Assembly (NCBI GenBank): GCA_044463125.1
Contig: JBIQMS010000012.1
Location: 27,338 to 91,337, forward strand
From: CAYMZZ01 sp044463125
GTDB lineage: Bacteria > Bacteroidota > Bacteroidia > Chitinophagales > Chitinophagaceae
DNA length: 64,000 nt
Direction: 5' to 3'
Part shown: positions 45,011 to 53,219 of the stretch, piece after piece
Layout: every line of letters begins with the position of its first letter
Numbering within the stretch: position 1 is the first letter of the stretch
Made by a program: the position numbers and the translations under genes
Notes under the pieces: model-generated
What the model was told of the DNA's origin: nothing
Seen by the model: only the letters and a program-made list of their open reading frames with translations
The model's database searches: none

Positions 45011-45631
45011 TTATGCTTCCTCTTCCTTGCCAGTCTTATCCATACAGTTCTTCAGGTTCCTTCTGCCGTTCTGTATATGGCTCCGCACTTTGTTCCATTC
45101 CAGCCCGGTTTGCGCGGCCACTTCCTGGTAGGAGAGGCCCTGCAGGTAAAACAGGCGAATGCTGTCTTTTTGCTCAGTGGGTAAAGTCCCCATACAATCT
45201 TCCAGCAATTTCAGCTTTTCTTCCTTTTCCAGTATGCCATTCAGATGCCCGTTTTCCTCGCTTTGCACAATTTCGAGGTTAAATTCCACGGTTTTCATAT
45301 TTCTTGGTGTACGCAACTGCATCAGGCAGTGATTTTTAGCGACGCGATGCAGCCAGGCCCGGAAATGTTCCACCTGGTGTTTTTTCAACTTCTCCACCAG
45401 TTCCTCAAATATCTGCATCACACTGTCCTTTGCACGTTCCGGCTCTTTGTAATACTGCAGGCATACACCGTAAACCAGATCCATATATCGCTCGTAGAGC
45501 TTACCCAATATCTCCATATCCCCAGCCTGCTGGTATAGCAACACCATCTCCTGGTCGCTCAACTGCTGATATAGGGGTTGGGGTTTGGCCGACACAGCAT
45601 AAAAATAGCAATAGTTTGCCGAAGCCCTCAC
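45011..45631 (-). CDS. ECF-type RNA polymerase sigma factor
   Basis: This 206-residue protein has sigma region 2 (YMDLVYGVCLQYYKEPERAKDSVMQIFEELVEKL) and region 4 (LPTEQKDSIRLFYLQGLSYQEVAAQTGLEWNKVRSHIQNGRRNLKNC), joined by a linker. It would direct transcription of a small regulon. A second Met 28 codons in (MVLLYQQAG) is a possible start. Its gene precedes the anti-sigma-like gene by 39 bases on the same strand. Divergently upstream is the VWA-domain gene, a plausible member of the regulon. Confidence 0.88.
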   Translation of the reverse strand: MRASANYCYFYAVSAKPQPLYQQLSDQEMVLLYQQAGDMEILGKLYERYMDLVYGVCLQYYKEPERAKDSVMQIFEELVEKLKKHQVEHFRAWLHRVAKNHCLMQLRTPRNMKTVEFNLEIVQSEENGHLNGILEKEEKLKLLEDCMGTLPTEQKDSIRLFYLQGLSYQEVAAQTGLEWNKVRSHIQNGRRNLKNCMDKTGKEEEA

Positions 45632-45712
45632 TTAAAACATCGCCACGCCAAAAGCTTTAGGATTTTTTTTTGTGCATTTTTTTCATGGACCGCATCCCTT
45701 CAAAAAAAGCAT

Positions 45713-47635
45713 ATGAAAAAAATAACCTGGGCCCTTCTGCCAACCTTGTTGTTGCTGATGGCCTTTTATGCAAAGACAAACCATACCATTACCGGTAGGG
45801 TTACGGATGCACAGGGAAATGCCATCCCACATGTATCCATATCGTACAACAATGGCCAGGCCCTGAGTACCACCGGGGCTGATGGCAAGTATAGCATCAA
45901 CGTTCCATCGTTAAAGGGAAAGTTATCATTTACTTCTGTTGGGTTCAATATTCTGGAAGTGGAGATCAATAATCGTACAACCATCGATGTGATAATGCAG
46001 GCCAGTACGTCCAATTTGAGCGAAGTGGTGGTGATGGGCCGCGTGGCCGGCGTAACCAGTAACAAGTCCAGAAAGTTAAGGCGTATGGAAGCCAAACCTT
46101 CCAATGGATACTTAGCGCCTGCAACTATAGGAGCCAATTATCAGGTGAACAGCCCTGATCCATCAACCGGAAGAATCCGGTATAGTACCCTCGATTCGGA
46201 GATGGTTCCTTTCAACACTGAGGATTATGATGGCATAGTGGAGAACCCCTTTCAAAAGCCCGTGGATCATCCTTTGTCCACCTTCAGTATTGATGTGGAC
46301 GCGGCATCCTATAGCAATGTGCGCCGCTTTCTCAATCTGGGGCAATTACCCCCCGCGGGTTCAGTTCGGATCGAGGAAATGATAAACTATTTCAAGTATG
46401 ATTATGCCGCTCCAGACTCGGAGCATCCCTTTGCGATACATACCGAAATGAGTGAAGCTCCCTGGAATCCCCAGCACAAGTTGCTGTTGATTGGCCTGCA
46501 GGGTAAAAGAATTCCCACGGAGAACCTGCCGCCTTCCAACCTGGTATTTCTGATTGATGTATCCGGCTCCATGAGTATGGATAATAAATTACCGCTCGTA
46601 AAAGCTTCCCTTAAGATGCTGGTAGATCAGCTCCGTCCACAGGACCGGGTAGGTATAGTGGTATATGCCGGTGCTGCCGGGGTGGTGTTGGAGCCGACAA
46701 CGGGTATGGACAAGAGTAAGATTATTGAAGCGCTTGATAAACTTGAAGCAGGTGGTTCCACCGCCGGAGGAGCAGGCATTCGCATGGCTTACCAGCTTGC
46801 CCGCAAGAACTTTGTGCGTGAAGGGAATAACAGGGTAATTCTTTGCACCGATGGTGATTTCAACGTGGGCGAAAGCAGCGATGCCGCTATGGAAAAACTG
46901 ATTGAGCAGGAAAGGGAGTCAGGTGTATTTCTAACGGTTCTGGGTTATGGCATGGGCAATTACAAGGACAACAAAATGCAGAAGCTGGCCAACAAGGGCA
47001 ATGGTAACCATGCATATGTGGACGGCATCAGCGAAGCGCGCAAAGTGCTGGTGACGGAGTTTGGCGGTACACTGTTTACCATTGCCAAGGATGTGAAGTT
47101 GCAGATTGAGTTTAACCCGGCTATAGTACAGGGCTACCGGTTGATTGGCTATGAAAACCGGATGCTGGCCAGCGAAGACTTTAATGATGATAAAAAAGAT
47201 GCCGGTGAATTGGGTAGTGGCCACACCGTGACTGCCCTGTATGAAGTTATTCCCGCCGGTGTGGAATCGCCCTGGCTGCGGTCTGTGGATCCGCTGAAGT
47301 ATCAGTCGAACAAAAATCAGTCGGATAAGAAAGCGAAAGGTGAATGGCTCACCATCAAGTTTCGCTACAAGCAGCCCGATGGCAATAAAAGCCAGCTCCT
47401 GCAAAAAGTGGTAGATGCGGATCCGCTGGCCTGGGATGAGACTTCAGAGAATTTTCGTTTTGCTGCGGCAGTAGCGGAGATGGGCATGCTGTTGCGTGGT
47501 TCGCAATATAAAGGACAATCGAGCTTCGACCAGGTGATCAGGTTGGCCCGCTCGGCACGCGGAAGGGATGAGGAAGGCTATCGAGCAGAATTTATAAGAT
47601 TGGTGGAAACGGCGGGGGCGATGGTGAGGAAGTAG
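45713..47635 (+). CDS. VWA-domain protein, YfbK type, with CarboxypepD-reg N-terminus
   Basis: From the ATG at 45713 (640 residues) there is a signal-like helix (1-21), a carboxypeptidase-regulatory-like domain (24-105, TGRVTDAQGNAIPHVSIS), the YfbK N-terminal domain (FSIDVDAASYSNVRRFL at 191-207), a von Willebrand A domain with MIDAS residues Asp282, Ser284 and Ser286 (IDVSGSMS), and a C-terminal YfbK-type region. An upstream extension to 45578 has no signal. The protein probably binds ligands at the envelope; the neighbouring sigma/anti-sigma pair may regulate it. The stop TAG at 47633-47635 touches an ACGTNNN array. Confidence 0.85.
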   Translation: MKKITWALLPTLLLLMAFYAKTNHTITGRVTDAQGNAIPHVSISYNNGQALSTTGADGKYSINVPSLKGKLSFTSVGFNILEVEINNRTTIDVIMQASTSNLSEVVVMGRVAGVTSNKSRKLRRMEAKPSNGYLAPATIGANYQVNSPDPSTGRIRYSTLDSEMVPFNTEDYDGIVENPFQKPVDHPLSTFSIDVDAASYSNVRRFLNLGQLPPAGSVRIEEMINYFKYDYAAPDSEHPFAIHTEMSEAPWNPQHKLLLIGLQGKRIPTENLPPSNLVFLIDVSGSMSMDNKLPLVKASLKMLVDQLRPQDRVGIVVYAGAAGVVLEPTTGMDKSKIIEALDKLEAGGSTAGGAGIRMAYQLARKNFVREGNNRVILCTDGDFNVGESSDAAMEKLIEQERESGVFLTVLGYGMGNYKDNKMQKLANKGNGNHAYVDGISEARKVLVTEFGGTLFTIAKDVKLQIEFNPAIVQGYRLIGYENRMLASEDFNDDKKDAGELGSGHTVTALYEVIPAGVESPWLRSVDPLKYQSNKNQSDKKAKGEWLTIKFRYKQPDGNKSQLLQKVVDADPLAWDETSENFRFAAAVAEMGMLLRGSQYKGQSSFDQVIRLARSARGRDEEGYRAEFIRLVETAGAMVRK

Positions 47636-47674
47636 TAATACGTAATACGTATTACGTTTTACGTATTACGTGGT
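47636..47674 (+). repeat. Left arm: five ACGTNNN heptamers after the VWA gene
   Basis: A partial TAAT precedes ACGTAAT, ACGTATT, ACGTTTT, ACGTATT and ACGTGGT (47640-47674). The array begins on the base after the stop codon. No inner TTTAGGG module is present here, but AAATCTGCGCAGAT at 47712 onward is a single TCTGCG palindrome in the middle of the loop. Confidence 0.88.
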
Positions 47675-47776
47675 ATTTAGTACAGAAGTTTCTTAATTGA
47701 TTTTTTGGAAGAAATCTGCGCAGATATACGCAGATGAAAACTAATCTCTGTTTAGCTATAATTCTTATGGAATAGT

Positions 47777-47818
47777 ACGTAAAACGTATAACGTAGAACG
47801 TATAACGTATAACGTCTT
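47777..47818 (-). repeat. Right arm: six ACGTNNN heptamers
   Basis: ACGTAAA, ACGTATA, ACGTAGA, ACGTATA, ACGTATA and ACGTCTT in phase. They end about 60 bases before the ATG of the next same-strand gene. Confidence 0.88.
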
Positions 47819-47880
47819 AATCTTGTCCCGCTTTCATGCGGTTTTGATGAATGGAATCATTTAAGCCAAAAAACAGCTTT

Positions 47881-48903
47881 ATGGGTAAATCAATACAAAT
47901 AAAAATTCCGCAGCCATGCCATGAGAACTGGGCTGAAATGACTCCGGCTGAAAAGGGCCGATTCTGTGCTTCCTGTCAGAAGACGGTCTTTGATTTCACC
48001 GCATTAAACGACCGGCAATTAATGGAGGTGCTCAAAAATCAAAAGCAGGGTTCGCATTGCGGACGCTTTCGAGCCGAGCAATTGAACCGCACGCTGCAGG
48101 CGCCCCGTCATGGCTTGCCCTGGTTGCGTTATTTCTTTACGGTAGCCATCCCCACTTTTTTGGCGGGAAGGGAAGCCAAAGCACAAGGTGCATTCATGGT
48201 GAAAGCTCCGGTAGAAACATATAAGAAAATGTCATCCGATATGGATACCAGCAAGCCATCCGAAACTACAAAAAAGATTAGGCTGACGGGTCGCGTTCTC
48301 GACCATCAAAATAATCCATATCCGGGCGCTTCTGTGCTGGTATCGGGTACAACAATAGGCATTGTAGCAGATCCGGCAGGATGCTTTAAACTCGACCTTC
48401 CTGCACAACATGAGCAAATACTGGAATTGTCATTTAGTGCTATAGGCTATATGACAAAAAATGTTCCGATAAGATTGTCCTCTCAAACGGAGATATCGAT
48501 CGGAGATATCGTATTTGAGGAGGCTGATGTAGCTTTGAAGGGTGAAATAGTAATTATGATGGGTGTATATGGTGCGGTTAGTCCAAAACCCGTAAAAAGG
48601 GATTCAATAGATATCATTTCCATGAGCGAAAACAATCCCGATTTACAACTAAAAGTGTATCCCAATCCCATATCTGCCGGCAGTATTTTTAAAGTGGATC
48701 TACCCGATTCCCTCCGGGGGGATTTTTATTATGAATTGACCAGCCTCGATGGCCGCCGGGTTTTGTCGGGGCAACGCGGCAATAATAAAGTCACAGGCCC
48801 GCTGTCGCTGCAAATGCCGTTAACAGCCAGTGGCTATTATCTGCTACGTGTACGGGAGAAAAGTGGGAATAAAAATTGGGAATCAAGAGTACTCGTTCAA
48901 TAA
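47881..48903 (+). CDS. Cys-motif, CarboxypepD-reg and T9SS-tail protein with internal signal helix
   Basis: The start at 47881 gives 340 residues; an ATG ten codons upstream is also possible. Residues 13-60 carry a Bacteroidota-specific Cys motif (Cys13, Cys29, Cys32, Cys60; PCHENW then GRFCASCQKTVFDFT). A hydrophobic helix at 80-95 with AKAQ at 99-102 looks like an internal signal sequence. Residues 135-225 are a carboxypeptidase-regulatory-like domain, and the last 85 residues (LKVYPNPISAGSIFKVDL onward) look like a T9SS type A sorting domain. The function is unknown. The stop lies directly against the xerD stop on the other strand with no base between. Confidence 0.7.
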   Translation: MGKSIQIKIPQPCHENWAEMTPAEKGRFCASCQKTVFDFTALNDRQLMEVLKNQKQGSHCGRFRAEQLNRTLQAPRHGLPWLRYFFTVAIPTFLAGREAKAQGAFMVKAPVETYKKMSSDMDTSKPSETTKKIRLTGRVLDHQNNPYPGASVLVSGTTIGIVADPAGCFKLDLPAQHEQILELSFSAIGYMTKNVPIRLSSQTEISIGDIVFEEADVALKGEIVIMMGVYGAVSPKPVKRDSIDIISMSENNPDLQLKVYPNPISAGSIFKVDLPDSLRGDFYYELTSLDGRRVLSGQRGNNKVTGPLSLQMPLTASGYYLLRVREKSGNKNWESRVLVQ

Positions 48904-49809
48904 CTAAGGCCTTCTGAATGCCGGGTGAAAATTATCAAGTGTCTTGCGCAGAAATTCACGATCGAGATGGGTGTAGATTTCGGTGGTGGTAATGCTTTCG
49001 TGCCCCAGCATTTCCTGCACCGCGCGCAGATCGGCACCGCCCTCTATGAGGTGGGTGGCGAATGAATGGCGAAAACTATGGGGGGATACCGTTTTTCGGA
49101 TACCCGCTTTCTGCACCAGGTCTTTTATCAGCAGGAATATCATTACCCTTGAAAGGCCCGTGCCCCTTTGGTTCAGAAAAAGCACATCCTCCGATCCGGG
49201 CTTAACAGGCTGGTGCACCCGCACCTGTTCCTTATAAATCCGAATATGCTTACTGGCAATTGTGCCGATGGGAACCAGTCGCTCTTTGTTGCCCTTGCCA
49301 ACAACACGGATAAAGCCCACATCCAGGTAGAGTTGTGAAATTCGCAGGCCAACGAGCTCACTCACCCGCAGGCCGCAGCTATACAGGGTTTCCAGGATGG
49401 CTTTATTGCGTTGGCCTTCGGGCCTGCTCAGGTCGATTTGTGCGATGATGGATTCTATTTCATCAAAAGAAAGAATATCGGGCAGCCGTCGCTTTAGCTT
49501 GGGAGCCTCGAGCAGGGTGCTGGGATCGGCGTCGCAGATTTTTTCGAGCAGGCAATACCGGTAAAAGGATTTGATTCCGGAAATAATTCTCGCCTGCGAG
49601 GTGGGAGAGAGGTTCATTTCCACAATCCATTGAATAAAGCTTTGGAGATCATTCAGGCTTAATGTGGACGGGTCCCTGGGTTGATGGGTCAGCAGGAGCC
49701 AGGAAGTCAGTTTATCAAGGTCGCGCAGATAAGCTTCAACCGAATGGTCGGAAAGCGATTTCTCTAATTGCAACCAGGCTTTGTAGCCTTTTTTGTAACT
49801 GTCCCACAT
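48904..49809 (-). CDS. xerD: Tyrosine recombinase XerD
   Basis: This 301-residue recombinase resolves chromosome dimers at dif together with FtsK. The six catalytic residues are all present: Arg148 (GLRVSEL), Lys172, His244, Arg247 (HSFRHSF), His270 and Tyr279 (EIYTHLD). The N-terminal SAM-like domain spans about 1-95. Length equals XerD of other Bacteroidota, so this is the housekeeping enzyme, not a mobile-element integrase. Its stop codon abuts that of the T9SS-tail gene on the opposite strand, leaving no room for a separate terminator. Confidence 0.93.
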   Translation of the reverse strand: MWDSYKKGYKAWLQLEKSLSDHSVEAYLRDLDKLTSWLLLTHQPRDPSTLSLNDLQSFIQWIVEMNLSPTSQARIISGIKSFYRYCLLEKICDADPSTLLEAPKLKRRLPDILSFDEIESIIAQIDLSRPEGQRNKAILETLYSCGLRVSELVGLRISQLYLDVGFIRVVGKGNKERLVPIGTIASKHIRIYKEQVRVHQPVKPGSEDVLFLNQRGTGLSRVMIFLLIKDLVQKAGIRKTVSPHSFRHSFATHLIEGGADLRAVQEMLGHESITTTEIYTHLDREFLRKTLDNFHPAFRRP

Positions 49810-49838
49810 AGAAATTTTCTCTTCGTAAGGTACATAAA

Positions 49839-49874
49839 AAAACCGCGCAGCCGATAGTGCGACTGCGCGGTTTT
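49839..49874 (-). terminator. Rho-independent terminator with a 12-base perfect stem
   Basis: AAAACCGCGCAG and CTGCGCGGTTTT pair perfectly around a 12-base loop. On the minus strand a run of T follows, so it terminates the lipoprotein gene at 49889. It lies 15 bases after that gene and 30 bases before the xerD start, so xerD should have its own promoter nearby. Confidence 0.85.
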
Positions 49875-49888
49875 CTGTGTTGCCGTTA

Positions 49889-50548
49889 TTATTTGAATTC
49901 GATCTTTTTCTCCAGATCCTTCCAGCCGTTTGCCAGCTTTACGCGGGCCCATACACGATCCTTGGTCACATTTACACTGTCGATATATTCATGAATATAA
50001 TCATAATCGATCTCCACGATCTCGCCAAAAGTCATCATGGCTTCCTTGCCGTTGTTCATGTCTTCGATGAAGATATTGCCCCGGTCGGTATAAGCCATCA
50101 GGTTTTCATCGAGATAGAATTTGGGATCCAGGTTGTTGATAGCGCCGGAGCGAATGCCCACGCTGCCACCCGGCCGGAAAGCCATTTTAATGGAATAGCC
50201 CCTTCCTGTAACGCAATCATTAAAAAGCAGGTAGGCATTGCTGGTATCACCCACAAAACCACGTACTTTTTCAGGGTTCAGTCGAAGCAGGGAATTGCTC
50301 ACCAGATCGGAGAACCGGATCTTGCGTGTGCCACCCAATCCCTCATAGCCACGCGCCAGGGTATCGGGCATGCAGTTGGTTGCTGACAGATATACAAAGG
50401 GCTGCAGCGGGTGCGATGTGTTTTTAAACATCATGGTATCCTGCAGACAGATAGTATCACAAAGCAATACCGGGCCTTCGGCCGATTTACAGGAACTGAA
50501 TCCCCAGGCCAGTGAAAGCGCAAAGACCAGAACGAGTACTATTCTCAT
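49889..50548 (-). CDS. Exported lipoprotein of unknown function
   Basis: This 219-residue protein has a lipoprotein signal (1-20; lipobox FSSC, Cys20) followed by a short Cys-containing region (LLCDTICLQDTMMF) and a beta-rich body. I do not recognise a domain. Ending LKKIEFK-like and FIEDMNNGKEAMMTFGEIVEID suggest a single globular beta domain. It is followed by a strong terminator and is divergent from the YkgJ gene across a palindromic array. Confidence 0.75.
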   Translation of the reverse strand: MRIVLVLVFALSLAWGFSSCKSAEGPVLLCDTICLQDTMMFKNTSHPLQPFVYLSATNCMPDTLARGYEGLGGTRKIRFSDLVSNSLLRLNPEKVRGFVGDTSNAYLLFNDCVTGRGYSIKMAFRPGGSVGIRSGAINNLDPKFYLDENLMAYTDRGNIFIEDMNNGKEAMMTFGEIVEIDYDYIHEYIDSVNVTKDRVWARVKLANGWKDLEKKIEFK

Positions 50549-50592
50549 ATTTATTGGTTTATTGAGGGGCGAAAATAAGAAATGATTGGTTA

Positions 50593-50694
50593 ACGTTGTA
50601 CGTATTACGTTTTACGTAGTACGTTTCTTTGGTTTAAGGTTTAGGGTTTAAGGTTTAGAGTTTATGGTTTAAAGTTTAAAGTTTAAAGTCTAAT
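50593..50694 (+). repeat. Left arms: five ACGTNNN then nine GTTTARN heptamers
   Basis: 50593-50627 holds ACGTTGT, ACGTATT, ACGTTTT, ACGTAGT, ACGTTTC (35 bases). 50632-50694 holds nine GTTTARN-class heptamers, the longest inner arm seen. The element lies between two divergent start codons rather than after a stop, so it is not a terminator here. Confidence 0.92.
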
Positions 50695-50702
50695 ACTAAG
50701 CA

Positions 50703-50774
50703 TTAAACTCTAAACCTTAAACCCTAAACTCTAAATAAAACGTAATACGTATTACGTAAAACGTACAACGTAAT
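50703..50774 (-). repeat. Right arms: five TAAACYC then five ACGTNNN heptamers
   Basis: 50703-50737 holds TAAACTC, TAAACCT, TAAACCC, TAAACTC, TAAATAA, and 50740-50774 holds ACGTAAT, ACGTATT, ACGTAAA, ACGTACA, ACGTAAT. The loop between the arms is only 8 bases, so this copy would fold into an almost uninterrupted hairpin. Confidence 0.92.
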
Positions 50775-50803
50775 ACATTTCCAAAATCCCTTATCTTCGG
50801 CCC

Positions 50804-51313
50804 ATGCCAAAAAAGCCCCCTATTAATATCCGATCTTTTAAACAAAAAGCCCGGCATAATAAGAGCCGGATGCGTCGATTCCTAACCAAGATTGAGAAAA
50901 ATCCTCCCCGTGGATTGGAGAAACTTACCCATGCACTGGAGAAAGAAGTATGGGAAGAAGTGGACTGCCTGAGTTGTGCGAATTGTTGCAAGACCATGAC
51001 CCCCACCTTCACCAATGCGGATGTAAAAAGAATCGCCGCACATTTTGGCCAAACACCCGAAGCCTTTCGCGAAAAATGGCTTTATAAAGAACGAAGTACC
51101 GGCGATTGGATGAACCGCAAACAACCCTGCCAGTTTCTGAATCTTCGCGACAATAAATGCAGCATCTACGAAATTCGCCCGGCCGACTGTGCCGGCTTCC
51201 CGCACCTTCCTAAAAAGATGAAAGACTATGTGCATGTGCATAAGCAGAATGTAGAGTACTGCCCGGCAACGTACAGGATTGTGGAGAAGATGATGGAAAC
51301 GATAGGAAGCTAA
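50804..51313 (+). CDS. YkgJ-family Cys-cluster protein
   Basis: This 169-residue cytoplasmic protein has the Cys pattern Cys55, Cys58, Cys61-Cys62 and later Cys109, Cys119, Cys129 and a C-terminal Cys, typical of the YkgJ/UPF0153 putative metal-chelating family. No function is established. A TATCTTCG box (one mismatch to TAnnTTTG) lies 5 bases before the ATG. The stop TAA (51311-51313) overlaps the first octamer of an array. Confidence 0.88.
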   Translation: MPKKPPINIRSFKQKARHNKSRMRRFLTKIEKNPPRGLEKLTHALEKEVWEEVDCLSCANCCKTMTPTFTNADVKRIAAHFGQTPEAFREKWLYKERSTGDWMNRKQPCQFLNLRDNKCSIYEIRPADCAGFPHLPKKMKDYVHVHKQNVEYCPATYRIVEKMMETIGS

Positions 51314-51368
51314 TTTGTGGATTTGTTTATTTGTTTATTCGTTGATTTGTTGAATCGTTTATTTGTTA
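51314..51368 (+). repeat. Left arm: seven TTYGTTKA-class octamers after ykgJ
   Basis: Units in the frame ATTTGTGG, ATTTGTTT, ATTTGTTT, ATTCGTTG, ATTTGTTG, AATCGTTT, ATTTGTTA. The first A is the last base of the ykgJ stop codon. No TTTAGGG module is evident except a lone GGGTTTAG. Confidence 0.88.
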
Positions 51369-51454
51369 TACCGAGTCAAAGTGGTGTGAACATGGGTTTA
51401 GTCCGAATTATCGGTTTAAGTGCTGAAAGCCCAAGCGAAAATTTGCACACCCAC

Positions 51455-51501
51455 CAAATCAACGATTCAACAAATCAACAAATAACCGAATAAACAAATT
51501 A
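51455..51501 (-). repeat. Right arm: six CAAATCAA-class octamers ending in the yraN stop
   Basis: CAAATCAA, CGATTCAA, CAAATCAA, CAAATAAC, CGAATAAA and CAAATTAG. The stop codon of the minus-strand yraN gene (51499-51501) is part of the last unit, so the array supplies the stop. Confidence 0.85.
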
Positions 51502-51855
51502 GATATACACGTCTTCCAACAAAAAGTACTCATCCTCCCCATGCGGGTGGAGGGTAATAGCCAGGATATCGTATTGAATCCAGGGGTTATTCGGGTTCAG
51601 TTGCAGATAGGCATCTGCGGCTTTTTGGAGTCTTCGGAATTTTTTCTTTGAAACGCTGTCCTCGGGTAGGCCGATGCTGCCGGCATTGCGGCATTTTACT
51701 TCCACAAAATGCAGCCTGCCATTGTAGCGGGCAATGATATCTATTTCATAATACGAATAGCGCCAGTTGCGGTGCAGAATATCGTATCCACGTTGTTGCA
51801 GCCATTTGGCGGCTTTCTCCTCGCCGGTGCGCCCGGTATCCAAATGCGTTTCCAT
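51499..51855 (-). CDS. yraN: UPF0102 (YraN) family putative endonuclease
   Basis: The ATG at 51855 gives 118 residues, the usual family length; upstream in-frame sequence to 51972 does not look coding. The restriction-endonuclease-like core is visible: GEEKAAKWLQQRGYDILHRNWR, then the catalytic Glu37-x-Asp39 (YEIDII) and Glu52-x-Lys54 (VEVKCR). It is proposed to act in recombination. It is convergent with ykgJ and divergent from manA, whose promoter box lies just outside. Confidence 0.88.
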   Translation of the reverse strand: METHLDTGRTGEEKAAKWLQQRGYDILHRNWRYSYYEIDIIARYNGRLHFVEVKCRNAGSIGLPEDSVSKKKFRRLQKAADAYLQLNPNNPWIQYDILAITLHPHGEDEYFLLEDVYI

Positions 51856-51860
51856 CCTCT

Positions 51861-51868
51861 TATCTTTA
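51861..51868 (+). promoter_or_regulatory. Possible -7 box TATCTTTA upstream of manA
   Basis: Seven of eight bases match TAnnTTTG; it ends 23 bases before the manA ATG. It sits just 5 bases from the divergent yraN start. Confidence 0.45.
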
Positions 51869-51891
51869 CATCTCTTAAAATTAAGCAATTT

Positions 51892-53106
51892 ATGGCTGGC
51901 ATTATCGCTTTGAAAGGAACAGTAAAACATTATGACTGGGGTGGCCGAGCGTTTATACCCTCGCTTCTGCAACTGGAGCAGGTGCCTGATAAGCCCTTTG
52001 CGGAATATTGGTTAGGAGTGCATCCGCAAGCGGATTGTCGCCTGCAATATCCGGATGGCAGCGAAGAGCTGCTTCGCGATTTTCTGGCCAGCGATCCCTC
52101 GAAGAGATTGGGCGAAAAGCTGCTGGCTCAATTCAACCAGTTGCCTTATCTCTTCAAGGCTCTGGATGTGAAAGACATGCTATCCATTCAGGTGCACCCG
52201 GCCAAGGCAGCGGCCGAAGCCGATTTCGCGGAAGAAAACAAAAGAGGCATTCCACTCGACGCTCCTCATCGCAATTATAAGGATGCGAATCATAAGCCCG
52301 AGCTGGCCGTGGCGCAGGGCCCCTTCTGGCTGTTGCATGGATTCAGACCGGAAGCATCGTTGAAGGCCATTCTTCAGGAAAAACAGGCTTTGCAATTCCT
52401 GGAGCCCGTTTTCGATCAGGGAGGCTACAAAGGACTATACCAATTCGTGATGGAGATGCCGCAGGAGCAAGTGAACCAGCATTTGCAACCAATACTGGAA
52501 GAAATTATTCCCCTTTACCAGGCAGAACGACTGGATAAAATGCATCCTGATTTCTGGGCCGCCAGGGCCGCTATCACTTTCAACCGACCGGGCAGGGTAG
52601 ACAGAGGCATATTTTCTGTTTACCTTTTTAACCTGGTTTATATGGAAGCAGGCCAGGCCATTTTTCAGGATGCCGGCGTACCTCATGCTTACCTCGAAGG
52701 ACAAAACATTGAAATCATGGCCAGTTCCGACAATGTGCTGCGGGGAGGACTTACGACCAAGCATATTGACGTGGCTGAACTGCTTAAACATACGCGTTGC
52801 GAAGCCACGGAACCCCGGATTCTTGCGGGTGAACAAAAGGGGCCGCTGCGGGTGTACAAAACGCCTGCACCCGATTTTGAGTTGAGCAGTCTCACTCTGG
52901 CCGCAGGCGAGAACTTCGACTGGGAGGCGCAGGCCCCCGAAATTTACCTGCTCACCCAGGGCGAGGCACATTTGGAGCAGGACGACATTGTGGTAGATAT
53001 CCATCCCGGGAGGCCCGCCGCCATACAATTACCCGGTAGGCCAGCCCGGATAAGGGCTATAAAAGACAGCGTTTTATACAAAGCTGCCGTGCCTGTGGAT
53101 AAGTGA
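51892..53106 (+). CDS. manA: Mannose-6-phosphate isomerase, type I
   Basis: From the ATG at 51892 the protein has 404 residues. It interconverts mannose 6-phosphate and fructose 6-phosphate, feeding GDP-mannose synthesis. Zinc ligands are Gln100 and His102 (SIQVHPAK) and Glu137 (HKPELAV), with a His in DAGVPHAYLEG near the middle. An upstream in-frame extension to 51709 runs against yraN and is not coding. The enzyme is normal for the type I family. It stands alone between yraN and the DUF6580-like gene. Confidence 0.95.
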   Translation: MAGIIALKGTVKHYDWGGRAFIPSLLQLEQVPDKPFAEYWLGVHPQADCRLQYPDGSEELLRDFLASDPSKRLGEKLLAQFNQLPYLFKALDVKDMLSIQVHPAKAAAEADFAEENKRGIPLDAPHRNYKDANHKPELAVAQGPFWLLHGFRPEASLKAILQEKQALQFLEPVFDQGGYKGLYQFVMEMPQEQVNQHLQPILEEIIPLYQAERLDKMHPDFWAARAAITFNRPGRVDRGIFSVYLFNLVYMEAGQAIFQDAGVPHAYLEGQNIEIMASSDNVLRGGLTTKHIDVAELLKHTRCEATEPRILAGEQKGPLRVYKTPAPDFELSSLTLAAGENFDWEAQAPEIYLLTQGEAHLEQDDIVVDIHPGRPAAIQLPGRPARIRAIKDSVLYKAAVPVDK

Positions 53107-53219
53107 ATAAATCAGCCGGAGTTTTGCCGCAATTCAGCTATTTTTGCCCAACGGCATAAAGCTAACGGACGTGTGAATGGTTTTGCCGCATTTTGTTGAA
53201 TCTTTTTAAGTTAATACAG

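Noticed and set aside
48904..49809. Integrase of a mobile element
   Set aside because: The catalytic residues, length and lack of an adjacent element fit housekeeping XerD.
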